Assembly: GCA_035541195.1 (NCBI GenBank)
Contig: DATKNU010000227.1
Span: 1 to 13,891, forward strand
Direction of reading: 5' to 3'
Source of the DNA: Muellerivita sp035541195
GTDB taxonomy: Bacteria > Oederibacteriota > Muellerivitia > Muellerivitales > Muellerivitaceae
Length of the DNA stretch: 13,891 nt
Position numbers and translations under genes: made by a program. Under the pieces are notes generated by a model. It saw only the letters and a program-made list of their open reading frames with translations, ran no database searches and was not told the origin of the DNA. Positions 6,807 to 13,891 of this stretch are shown piece after piece. How positions within the stretch are numbered: position 1 is the first letter of the stretch; every line of letters starts with the position of its first letter.

Positions 6807-9800
6807 TCAGGATTTTTCAGCCGGCGGGTTGTAATAAATCTCCACCTTCGGGTTCTTATAAATCAGCGGAAGGAAAGTCGAGAACTTGGCCAATCCCGCG
6901 TCGTCATAATGTTTGCGGGCGTCCGCCTCCCCCCTTTCCAAGGGCCCAATGACCACCAATCGCACCCCATAGGCGTCCATCAGGCTCTTCGCCAATTGGA
7001 CGTCGTGGGTGTTGAAAATGGTCTCCGTCGTGTTATAGCGGTCCGTGATCTCCCGGTCTTCCCGCTCCCCCACCCATTCGCGAACATGGCCATCCCAGCC
7101 CATCAAGGCCGGAAGTCCCGTAAAGATGGAATAGCGGGAACCCCAGGTGTTGTAACCCAAGCCCACGGCCTCAATTAAACAGGGCTGCCCCGGCACCCTC
7201 TCGTTCAAAAAACGGATCGCGGCGGCATCATAGGGGTTTTCCCGGTTTAAATAGGAAAGCCCGTTCAGCGTCGGGGATTCGGCGTAACCCATGGCCCGAG
7301 CCCGGCTCCCCGGGAAAAACCCGTGGCATTTACGCACCGTGCCCGCCAGGGGGTAAACCAAGGCCATCGCGCCCAAGATCAGCACCAAGCCGCGCCATCC
7401 GGCCAGCGCGACCCGCAAACCCCGGTTCTTCGCCTTTTCCAAAAGGAAATTGGCCGCGATGAGGATCACGACCGCCATGGAGCTCGGGAACAGGAATCCC
7501 GCGTCGACGGCGCCGAAAAACCTTTGGATCACGTAAAGAAACGACGTGTAGTCATTGACCGTGAAAAGCGGCAGGATGAGCAGGGGGGCCAAAAGGGCCG
7601 CGCAAGCCCCCAAAAGCCAAGCCGGTAGCCATTCTTCCAGGTAAGCCCATGCCAAGATCCCCAACACAAACAGCAGGTTCAACACATAGGAGACCAGGAA
7701 AACCTGTGAAAAGACCACCTCATCTAACAACGCGTGCAGGATCCAGGAGAAGACCACGAAAGAAAAACCATAGAGGATTTTGCGCGCCGAAGGGCTTTCA
7801 GCCCGGATCGAACGGCGCAGGTCCCCCAAAAGGTCCCAGAGCCGGGGCAACAAAACACCCACCGCCACCGAGGCCAAGGTCCAGGCATTGATGCCGAACT
7901 TGAACAAGGAGTTGTTGCGCATGTAGTCCCCGCCCAAATATTCCTTCATGACGAAGACCTCAAGCGTGGCGGTGACGAAAAAGAACAGCGCCACCAAAAG
8001 AAAGGTGAAGGAAACCGTCGGCTGCAGCCGGGTCTTGACGGCAAAACCCAGGTTCAGGAAGGCCATGAACCAAAGCAAGGTGAAGAAGGCCAAGTTTAAG
8101 AGGGGAGATTGGTCTTGGAACAAATGAAAGACCCCGAAAGTCATCAAAAGAAGCCAAACCGCGCCCAAGGCGGAAGCCGCCAAAGCCCAAACCCATTGAC
8201 GGGCCCAAAGCCCGGCCAAAAACAAGGTCCCCACCAGGGTGCCTAGGACGCGGGCGTCCAAGGACTTGTCCCCCGCGTCCGTCCAATGGCACCAGGAGGC
8301 GCCCACCAAAAGACACCAAAGGGCCAAACCAAAAGCCAGGGACCAATGGACCGCCCCTTGGGGCCTCAAGAGAGCGGCGCCCCACTTGCCGCCTTTTTGC
8401 ATCCAATCCTCAAAATCAAAGGCGAACCGGGCTTTCCAATTCGATAAGCCGCGGGCTAAAGCAGGAGCGAAAACCACCCCAAAACCCAGTGCCAGGACCG
8501 AAAGGAAGAAACCGTAAATCGTGAAATAATCACCCGGAACCGTCCTCAAATTCGGCATTACCCACAACACTTCTTTTTGTTGGGGAGAAAAACCCCCGAA
8601 GAAATACTTGGACCAAAAAACCAAGGCCGTCAGGACGATCCCCAGAAACGAAAGGCCGGCCAACAAGAGTTTGGAGGCCAAGGGCGCGGTGTTTTTGCGG
8701 TAAAAAAGAAGGCCGCCCGCGGCCAAAAAAGCCAGCAGTCCGAAAACCATCACAGCCTCATGTCCCCCGCCCAAGGTCAAGGGATCTTGGGGCGGTCTGA
8801 ACTGGGCGAAAAGGCCCAATCCGATGGCCGAGAGGGTCGCGATCGAAACGAAAAGACGGAAAACTTCCCCCAGGATTTTATCCGAGAGAAGCGGCGCGTT
8901 TTTAAGGGCCAAAACCAACAACAACAAGGCGCACCAAGTCGGGACTTCCCAGGTGTTTAGGAAGGCGATCCCGCCCAGCAAGAAACCGCCGGCCAAAATC
9001 AACCCGCCCTCTTTTTTCAAAAGATCCAGGGCCGCGGCGCCTAGGCTCCTTCCTTCAGCTTTTTTCCCCAGGTAAAGGGAAGCCGTCAAGCCGATCAAAA
9101 GCATGGCAAAAGGCATGGCCAACGTGTGCGCGTGCATGTCGGCGAACAAGACGCTGAAATAAGGAAACTCGTTGATGGAATGGGGGATGACCCGGGTGGG
9201 CCCCCAATAATCAAAAGTCGAGTACCAAAGCGATCCCCAATCGTGCCGCGAGAGGCAATCCCGGATGATTCGAAGGTATTGTTTGGCCCCGTCCAGGTTC
9301 CCCGCCAGGGCGCAAAGGGTTCCTGCGATGAGCCCGCTGGCCCAACGACCGGACAAACCATAGGCCAAGGCAAAAGCCCCCGTGAAGATCAAGGCGAATA
9401 AAGAGATGATCCCCAGGTTGTAGGTTACTGCCGGAACCAATCCCAAGGTTTTGGTCAGCACACCCATCATTAAATGCCCGAAATAAAAGGAATAACCGAT
9501 GGGCTGGCCGGCCATCCACATGTTCTGGGGCGGGAAACTTTCACCCCGGACCACCGAGGCCAAGAAACCATAATCCATGCCGGCTTCCCCGCCGCCGTTG
9601 TAACCTTCCCCCACCGGGTCATGGACGTGGGGGTTGAAGCCCCGCACCAAGGTGAAGAACAGGAATAAGGAAACAAATAAAACTTCCTGCAAAGCCCAGG
9701 TCTTTCCCCATTTTTTCAAGAGACCCACGAAATTTTCGACCCGCCCCCAGAGGGCGGCCAAGGAAACCAGGACGAAAAGCCCAAGAATGATCCAGCAACT

Positions 9801-12800
9801 GGAAAGGGTGAAAGCGACTAATTTAAAACTGACCAAGGCCCACACCAGCCACGCGAAGACCAAAAGGCCCAAGATCTTGCCCAAAAGATAAGCCGCGCCA
9901 GGCAGGGGGAGCAAGAGCCGCGCGGCCAAGGGCAAAGCCAAAAGCCCCAAGCCCAACATCAAAATTACCCAGCTGAACCAAGCCCGCGCCTGATAACCCA
10001 AGGAATCTTCCGGGGAATCGAGGGAAGCCGGCAAGGCCTCCTCCACCACCGGATGGTCGGCCAAGGCCTTAAGGGCCTGCAAGGTGGAAGAGGGGGGGAC
10101 GCCCGGAACGCCCGGAGCGGGCACCACCGTGGGTTCGGGCGTGGGGGCGGCGGCTATCGGGGCGGCCGATATTTTTTCATGCCCTTTGGGTTTGATCGGC
10201 GCCACCGTCGGAACGGGCGCGGAAGCGGCGGGAGTCGGGGCAGCCGTCAATTGATCCCAAAGGCCGTGCGTTTGCAAATATTGGCGCCTGCTTTCGATGA
10301 AAGCGTCCACATTGTCGGGAGTGACGGCGCGCATCATGTCCCGGTCAATCCCCCTCACGTAATCATCTGAAGACAGGAGCTTCAAGATTTGATCGGAGGA
10401 CACGGCGGCGACCTTCTTGAAGAGATAAACCCGGGGATGGTCGTAAACCGAGAAGGACTCCTCCGCCATGTCGTCCGGGTGTTCCCATCCGAAAAGGCTC
10501 GGGAAATTGTGAAACTCCCCGACCATCTTGTATCCCAAAAGGCCGGACCACAAAAGCCGGTAATAACGGGACGTGATGGGATAAGCGTTGAAGCCGTGGG
10601 GCTTGAACTCAGGGGTACAGGCGGTCAGGGTGTACCAAAGTTTTTTCGACGAGATGCTGATGTAGTCGCCCTGGGGGATCAGGTTCGCGTAATAATTGCG
10701 CTTCACCGAACTGTCGTCCGTCGGAAAACCGAATTGCTCATAAATGGTCAAGTCCTGGGAACGGTAAAGCCCCGGGCTCATCGGCCGGTCCAAGCGCGAG
10801 TCCTGTTGGGGATTCATGTCCACGGGCAAGCCATCTCCCCAAGCCTCGTTGAAAATCAAGGAGCCGGGCGGCACGTTCTTATAAATCCAAACCGAGGACT
10901 CCAACCAAGGGTGGGCGAAACGGTAAACATGCATATAGGCCATGGAATAAAAGAGGCTCCCCCCGATGGCGCAGGCCACCAAGGCCGTCCGGAGCGTCGC
11001 GGCCACCCGCGGGAAGGCCTTCAGGGCCGAAGGCAAGTCGGACAAAAACCGCGCGCCAAACACGCAAAAGAAAGGAATGAGCGGAACCATGTAGCGGATG
11101 AATTTGGTGTTCCAGGCGCCGATAAAACCGAAGTAAGGGATGAACCAGATGAGCAGCAAAAGGTCCGGAAGCGAGGGCGAAATCCCCTTCCCCTTCAGGA
11201 AAGGCAGGGGCAAAAGATAAGGTTTCGAGGAAGCCCGGAAAAACGAAAGTATCAAACGACCCACCACCCAGAGCGCGCCCGCCACCGCCGTCACGCCCAA
11301 AGGCCACCACAATTCCACGCTCATGAGGTTTTGCAGGTGGAAAAGATAACGCAGGGTGTCCTTGAACTGCAGCACGTAACAGGCGTCCGCGATGGACACC
11401 ACGTGCCATTCGTAGTTCATGGAATTTTGGAAATCGGCGAAATCCAGTAAGGACCAAGGCGAAAAAAGGCAGAACATCAGGAACGCCAAGGCCCCCGCGG
11501 CGGCCAGCTTGATCCAATAACCCATCTGGCCCCGAAGGGCCTTGAATTCCTTCAGGGCCCAAAGCCCCAGCACCAGCCCCGCGGCCGTGAGCAGGATAAA
11601 AAGGGCCAGCCAACCCGGGGGGAGCACCTGGCTGTTGCCGTTGTAGAAAAGGTCTTGGAAAACGCCTTTAAGCTTATAGCCCACTCCCGCGAAAACCACC
11701 ACCACTGCCGGCGGAAGGAGCGAGGCCAAAAGGGTGTGAATGTCGCGATCCGCGCTGTGGCGGCGGTCCTCTTTCTGCCAGTCGGCGGCGCTGCGCTTGG
11801 AAAGCAAAAGCAGGTGCGCCATGATCAAGATGAGAACATCGTAAAGCGAGCTGGTTTTGGCGGCCATGGAAATGCCGAAGGCGGCGCCCGCGGTCAGGTA
11901 ACTGGGCCAATCCCCCCTCTCATAAAGGTGGAAGGAAAGTAAGGCCACCATCACCAGCATCAGGGTGATAAAGGACTCGGTGATGCAATAGTGGGCCACT
12001 TGGATGCTGACCACCGAGAAGGCGAAGAAGGCGGCCGCCAAAAGGGCCAAGCCTTCATGCGCGTAGATCTTCCGGACCAACCAAAAAATGGCGCCGATGG
12101 TGGCGGTCGAAAAGAAAGCCGCCCAGACCCGGCCCGTGATCATCAAACTGCCATAGTCCACGTATTGGAAACCGCCATGGGGAGCCGAGGCGAAAAGCGT
12201 CCATAAAACGAACAGGGCCAAAACCGACCGGGCCCAGGCAAAAACCCAAGCCCACCAAGCGCCCAGGGCCAAGATGAGGAGCGCGAAAGCCGTCGCCGCG
12301 AAGGTATGTCCCCAGGCGTCCGGCAAAAAGAACGGCAGGATGCCCAAAAGAAAAACCGAACCGCTGGCGGCGTAGAAAGGAACCCCGATCCATTCAATTT
12401 CAAGGATCTGGGCCAGGAGCGCCGAAATCACCCCGGCGGCGGCCGTCACCCAACCGAAACAAGCGAGCCGGGCGGGCCAATCCTGAAGCGCGTTGAACCA
12501 AATGACGAAAATGGGGAAAAACTTGAAGAGCAGGACCAACCCGAAACCCAAGACCGAAAGGCCGTAGGCGACGAGTTTTTGTTTTTCCCTGGAAAAAAAC
12601 CAAGCCGCGAAAAGGAACAAACCCGCCAAGAAAATCCAATAAAACCCTTGGGACATTCCCTCGTGCCCCGGAAAAGCTTGGGCCCAAAACTGGGGCGTGG
12701 AAATCAGCTCCCCGGTGGCCCGGTATAGGAAGACCGGCAATTGGCCGTAAGCGAAAAACTGGACCCGGTAGCCGTTGCCCGCCTGAATTCCGGCGGTTTG

Positions 12801-12959
12801 CCCAAGGATGTTCCGCTCGTCCGGGTGAAAGGAATGTTCATCGTCCCAGTTGGGATTATAGAAGCGGAAGGCCCCGCCCAAGACCCACACGACCGCCAGC
12901 CAAAAAACGGGTTTACGCCAAAAACCGGCCCACCAATCCTGGTTTTTCTTGGTTTTCAC
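6807..12959 (-). CDS. Giant GT39/PMT-like glycosyltransferase fused to YYY/DUF2298 membrane domain
   Basis: A single uninterrupted 2050-residue reading frame with two membrane modules. Module 1 (about 1-904) is GT39/PMT-like: a membrane helix (about 17-31), then the first outer loop with acidic DDE (39-41) and HPDER (45-49), YGQLPVFLYR (71-80), R277 in MITGR, further helices, and a soluble outer domain (about 685-904) beginning with WIYKNVPPGS. This resembles TIGR03663-type proteins, known to sit beside YYY genes. A Pro/Ala-rich linker (905-985) follows. Module 2 (about 990-2050) is YYY/DUF2298: MDYGF near 1128, a degenerate signature YSFYFG (1156-1161), NEFPYFS then DMHAH (1263-1278), FKF (1686-1688), and a soluble C-terminal domain with GWDGH (1954-1958). 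Expected role: transfer of sugars from polyprenyl-phosphate donors outside the membrane; function of module 2 is inferred. The start is GTG with an AGGGG ribosome site. No frameshift or stop suggests an assembly artefact. Confidence 0.9.
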   Translation of the reverse strand: MKTKKNQDWWAGFWRKPVFWLAVVWVLGGAFRFYNPNWDDEHSFHPDERNILGQTAGIQAGNGYRVQFFAYGQLPVFLYRATGELISTPQFWAQAFPGHEGMSQGFYWIFLAGLFLFAAWFFSREKQKLVAYGLSVLGFGLVLLFKFFPIFVIWFNALQDWPARLACFGWVTAAAGVISALLAQILEIEWIGVPFYAASGSVFLLGILPFFLPDAWGHTFAATAFALLILALGAWWAWVFAWARSVLALFVLWTLFASAPHGGFQYVDYGSLMITGRVWAAFFSTATIGAIFWLVRKIYAHEGLALLAAAFFAFSVVSIQVAHYCITESFITLMLVMVALLSFHLYERGDWPSYLTAGAAFGISMAAKTSSLYDVLILIMAHLLLLSKRSAADWQKEDRRHSADRDIHTLLASLLPPAVVVVFAGVGYKLKGVFQDLFYNGNSQVLPPGWLALFILLTAAGLVLGLWALKEFKALRGQMGYWIKLAAAGALAFLMFCLFSPWSLLDFADFQNSMNYEWHVVSIADACYVLQFKDTLRYLFHLQNLMSVELWWPLGVTAVAGALWVVGRLILSFFRASSKPYLLPLPFLKGKGISPSLPDLLLLIWFIPYFGFIGAWNTKFIRYMVPLIPFFCVFGARFLSDLPSALKAFPRVAATLRTALVACAIGGSLFYSMAYMHVYRFAHPWLESSVWIYKNVPPGSLIFNEAWGDGLPVDMNPQQDSRLDRPMSPGLYRSQDLTIYEQFGFPTDDSSVKRNYYANLIPQGDYISISSKKLWYTLTACTPEFKPHGFNAYPITSRYYRLLWSGLLGYKMVGEFHNFPSLFGWEHPDDMAEESFSVYDHPRVYLFKKVAAVSSDQILKLLSSDDYVRGIDRDMMRAVTPDNVDAFIESRRQYLQTHGLWDQLTAAPTPAASAPVPTVAPIKPKGHEKISAAPIAAAPTPEPTVVPAPGVPGVPPSSTLQALKALADHPVVEEALPASLDSPEDSLGYQARAWFSWVILMLGLGLLALPLAARLLLPLPGAAYLLGKILGLLVFAWLVWALVSFKLVAFTLSSCWIILGLFVLVSLAALWGRVENFVGLLKKWGKTWALQEVLFVSLFLFFTLVRGFNPHVHDPVGEGYNGGGEAGMDYGFLASVVRGESFPPQNMWMAGQPIGYSFYFGHLMMGVLTKTLGLVPAVTYNLGIISLFALIFTGAFALAYGLSGRWASGLIAGTLCALAGNLDGAKQYLRIIRDCLSRHDWGSLWYSTFDYWGPTRVIPHSINEFPYFSVLFADMHAHTLAMPFAMLLIGLTASLYLGKKAEGRSLGAAALDLLKKEGGLILAGGFLLGGIAFLNTWEVPTWCALLLLVLALKNAPLLSDKILGEVFRLFVSIATLSAIGLGLFAQFRPPQDPLTLGGGHEAVMVFGLLAFLAAGGLLFYRKNTAPLASKLLLAGLSFLGIVLTALVFWSKYFFGGFSPQQKEVLWVMPNLRTVPGDYFTIYGFFLSVLALGFGVVFAPALARGLSNWKARFAFDFEDWMQKGGKWGAALLRPQGAVHWSLAFGLALWCLLVGASWCHWTDAGDKSLDARVLGTLVGTLFLAGLWARQWVWALAASALGAVWLLLMTFGVFHLFQDQSPLLNLAFFTLLWFMAFLNLGFAVKTRLQPTVSFTFLLVALFFFVTATLEVFVMKEYLGGDYMRNNSLFKFGINAWTLASVAVGVLLPRLWDLLGDLRRSIRAESPSARKILYGFSFVVFSWILHALLDEVVFSQVFLVSYVLNLLFVLGILAWAYLEEWLPAWLLGACAALLAPLLILPLFTVNDYTSFLYVIQRFFGAVDAGFLFPSSMAVVILIAANFLLEKAKNRGLRVALAGWRGLVLILGAMALVYPLAGTVRKCHGFFPGSRARAMGYAESPTLNGLSYLNRENPYDAAAIRFLNERVPGQPCLIEAVGLGYNTWGSRYSIFTGLPALMGWDGHVREWVGEREDREITDRYNTTETIFNTHDVQLAKSLMDAYGVRLVVIGPLERGEADARKHYDDAGLAKFSTFLPLIYKNPKVEIYYNPPAEKS
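10005..10247 (-). other. Pro/Ala/Thr-rich linker between GT39 and YYY modules
   Basis: Codons for residues 905-985 of the giant protein give a low-complexity stretch rich in Pro, Ala, Val and Thr (for example APTPAASAPVPT and PTPEPTVVPAPG). It joins the soluble domain ending the GT39 module to the first membrane helix of the YYY module and by topology should lie outside the membrane. Confidence 0.75.
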
Positions 12960-13014
12960 GGAAGGGGTTCCCCTGGGGCAAAGGATAATGACAAACTAAA
13001 ATACGCAAAAGCGC

Positions 13015-13029
13015 TGGATAGTATATCCA
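13015..13029. repeat. Inverted repeat TGGATA-GTA-TATCCA overlapping possible -10 box
   Basis: A perfect 6-bp inverted repeat with a 3-nt centre in the leader of the giant gene. It overlaps the TATACT candidate -10 element read on the minus strand. Its size and position suit an operator half-site pair, but a chance palindrome is possible in so short a stretch. Confidence 0.35.
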
Positions 13030-13033
13030 AATT

Positions 13034-13065
13034 CCCCGCTAAAAGGCCCAAACTTTTGCGCGGGG
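13034..13065 (-). terminator. Stem-loop after GT2 gene; possible weak terminator or attenuator
   Basis: CCCCGC (13034-13039) pairs with GCGGGG (13060-13065), and AAAAG (13041-13045) pairs with CTTTT (13053-13057), leaving a 7-nt loop and a small internal loop (T opposite GC). That gives 11 base pairs just downstream of the GT2 stop. On the minus strand it is followed only by AATTTGG, not a proper U-run, so efficient Rho-independent termination is doubtful. Part of its 5' arm can alternatively pair with a downstream CTTTTGCG (13004-13011). Confidence 0.4.
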
Positions 13066-13083
13066 CCCGGCGGGCGAAAGAGC

Positions 13084-13869
13084 TTATTTTCCCCATAATC
13101 GGCGGGAACGCCGAAAAGACCGCGACATCAAGGCGGTCCGGGGCGCCTGGCGCCGCCCCAATCCCAAACGCCACCGAAGGAAGGTGTAAAAGCTGAGGGC
13201 CAGGACAATGAAGCCGTCCCAAACCGTGGTGCCCGCCCGGTAATAGGCGATCTCGACCTTGAAATCATTGTCGATTTTAAAGCCCTGCCGGGCGGTGATG
13301 AAGGCGATCTCCTGGGCGCAGGAATATTTCACGCCCGTGTAATAGCGCAGGATCGGCTCCAAGGTCTTCACTTTCAAAAGCCTTAAGCCTGATTCCACGT
13401 CCCGATAGGGGATTCCCGAAAGGATTGAATTGGTCCAGGTGAGGAAACGGTTCCCCCAAATTTTATAGAGCGGATAAACCGAAAAGTCACGGCGGGTCAG
13501 GACCACGTCCAGGCCCCGGCGCCTGAGATAAGCCGTGAGCTTGGGGATATATTCGGGCTTATGTTGGCCGTCGGCGTCGATGGTGACCACCAAGTCCTCG
13601 GGACCCGCCTGCCCTTGAGAGACCAGGTAAAGCACGAATTCAAAGCCAGTCTTCAAGGCGCCCGCCATGCCGCTATTGCGCCCCTGGTGGATCACATAGG
13701 TCCCGCGGCGGCCCCGGGCGAAGCGCTCGAGGATCCGCGGGCTTTGATCGCTGGACCCATCATTAACGCAAACCACCATGTCCGCCCGTGGCGAGATACG
13801 CCCCAGGATCGCCGCCAGCATTTTTTCTTCGTTATAGACCGGCAACACCACAATGGTTTTGGGAGCCAA
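13084..13869 (-). CDS. GT2 family glycosyltransferase (polyprenyl-phosphate sugar synthase-like)
   Basis: A 261-residue GT-A fold glycosyltransferase from the chosen start. Motifs are VVLPVYNEE (7-15), NDGSSD (36-41), the metal-binding DADGQH (98-103) and DVESGLRLL (157-165). The DADGQH form and downstream pattern place it with the DPM/DPG-synthase-like branch of GT2 rather than processive synthases, but it lacks the RHEGESK ending seen in the other GT2 of this window. About 217-232 is hydrophobic and a basic tail follows (RRSRRLWGK), suggesting membrane attachment. The likely role is making a lipid-linked sugar or adding a sugar to a lipid-linked glycan; donor and acceptor are unknown. The TTG start (13867-13869) has AAAGG 6 nt upstream and places the GT2 fold four residues from the N-terminus, but the frame stays open to the window edge, so a start outside cannot be excluded. 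It lies 124 nt upstream of the giant gene and may or may not be in its transcript. Confidence 0.88.
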   Translation of the reverse strand: MAPKTIVVLPVYNEEKMLAAILGRISPRADMVVCVNDGSSDQSPRILERFARGRRGTYVIHQGRNSGMAGALKTGFEFVLYLVSQGQAGPEDLVVTIDADGQHKPEYIPKLTAYLRRRGLDVVLTRRDFSVYPLYKIWGNRFLTWTNSILSGIPYRDVESGLRLLKVKTLEPILRYYTGVKYSCAQEIAFITARQGFKIDNDFKVEIAYYRAGTTVWDGFIVLALSFYTFLRWRLGLGRRQAPRTALMSRSFRRSRRLWGK

Positions 13870-13891
13870 GCCGGGCCTTTCGCGGGAGCGT

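Larger units (their letters stand above)
12960..13083 (-). promoter_or_regulatory. Structured intergenic leader, possible promoter of the main operon
   Basis: This 124-nt gap, by far the longest in the minus-strand gene run, separates the GT2 gene from the giant gene. Read on the minus strand it contains an 11-bp stem-loop, then a TGGATA/TATCCA inverted repeat enclosing TATACT (a fair -10 box, at 13020-13025), then an AT-rich stretch and the AGGGG ribosome site. No convincing -35 box lies 17 nt upstream of TATACT, so the promoter assignment is weak. If transcription starts here, the untranslated leader would be about 50-60 nt long. Confidence 0.35.

Noticed and set aside
10389..11450. Long plus-strand open frame (353 codons) opposite the GT39 module
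   Set aside because: It is antisense to a strongly supported membrane-protein gene. Its translation is rich in Arg, Gly, His and Pro with no fold-like hydrophobic pattern or recognisable motif, and is explained by GC-rich codon use on the other strand.
1..13891. Frequent words such as CCAAGG/AAGGCC across the plus strand, considered as uptake or orienting sequences
   Set aside because: They match common Ala/Leu/Gly codon pairs of the minus-strand genes and show no spacing pattern or fixed extended consensus by eye; a k-mer test against codon-shuffled sequence would be needed to revive this.
13084..13891. Upstream extension of the GT2 gene to the window edge
   Set aside because: The frame is open, but TTG at 13869 has a ribosome site and puts the GT2 fold right at the N-terminus as is usual; the extra residues (Arg/Pro-rich) add nothing recognisable.
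1..13891. Mobile elements, CRISPR arrays, tRNA or rRNA genes
   Set aside because: No transposase or integrase motifs, no regularly spaced repeats, no cloverleaf or rRNA-like sequence were seen; the only repeats found are within NHL coding sequence or the short leader.

Overview
The window comes from a GC-rich genome. Starts are preceded by Shine-Dalgarno-like sequences (AAAGGAG, GGGAGG, GAAGG), and GTG and TTG starts occur beside ATG, so it is most likely bacterial. The lineage cannot be fixed from sequence alone. Proteins of the YYY/DUF2298 type (TIGR03662) with GT39-like partners (TIGR03663) are, as I recall the family descriptions, sporadic and known mainly from Chloroflexota and some Archaea. 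An uncultured bacterial phylum carrying the same gene set is equally possible. I see no mobile element, phage, tRNA, rRNA or CRISPR signal.

Layout: the left edge (about 2-607, plus strand) holds the 3' part of a SAM-dependent methyltransferase whose SAM-binding glycine loop lies outside the window. Everything else (615-13869) is on the minus strand and reads right to left. In transcription order it contains: a GT2 glycosyltransferase (13869-13084); a 124-nt intergenic leader with several inverted repeats; a 2050-residue membrane protein fusing a GT39/PMT-like glycosyltransferase to a YYY/DUF2298 membrane domain (12959-6807); a second, stand-alone YYY/DUF2298 protein of 832 residues with an inserted four-cysteine zinc ribbon (6764-4266); two tandem membrane-anchored NHL beta-propellers (4239-3208, 3186-2191); a polyprenyl-phosphate mannose synthase-like GT2 (2166-1438); and a class I methyltransferase (1415-615). 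The six genes from 12959 to 615 are only 21-42 nt apart and are almost certainly one operon. The two methyltransferase genes at the left converge with 7 nt between their stop codons.

Proposed joint function (inference): the DPM1-like enzyme charges a polyprenyl phosphate with a sugar on the cytosolic face. The GT39 half, and perhaps both YYY domains as additional GT-C type enzymes, transfer sugars from lipid-linked donors outside the membrane. The two anchored NHL propellers would act outside the membrane as scaffold, receptor or acceptor. The GT2 and methyltransferase would build or cap the glycan. The most unusual points are the GT39-YYY fusion, the zinc ribbon in the stand-alone YYY protein, and the co-transcribed NHL pair.
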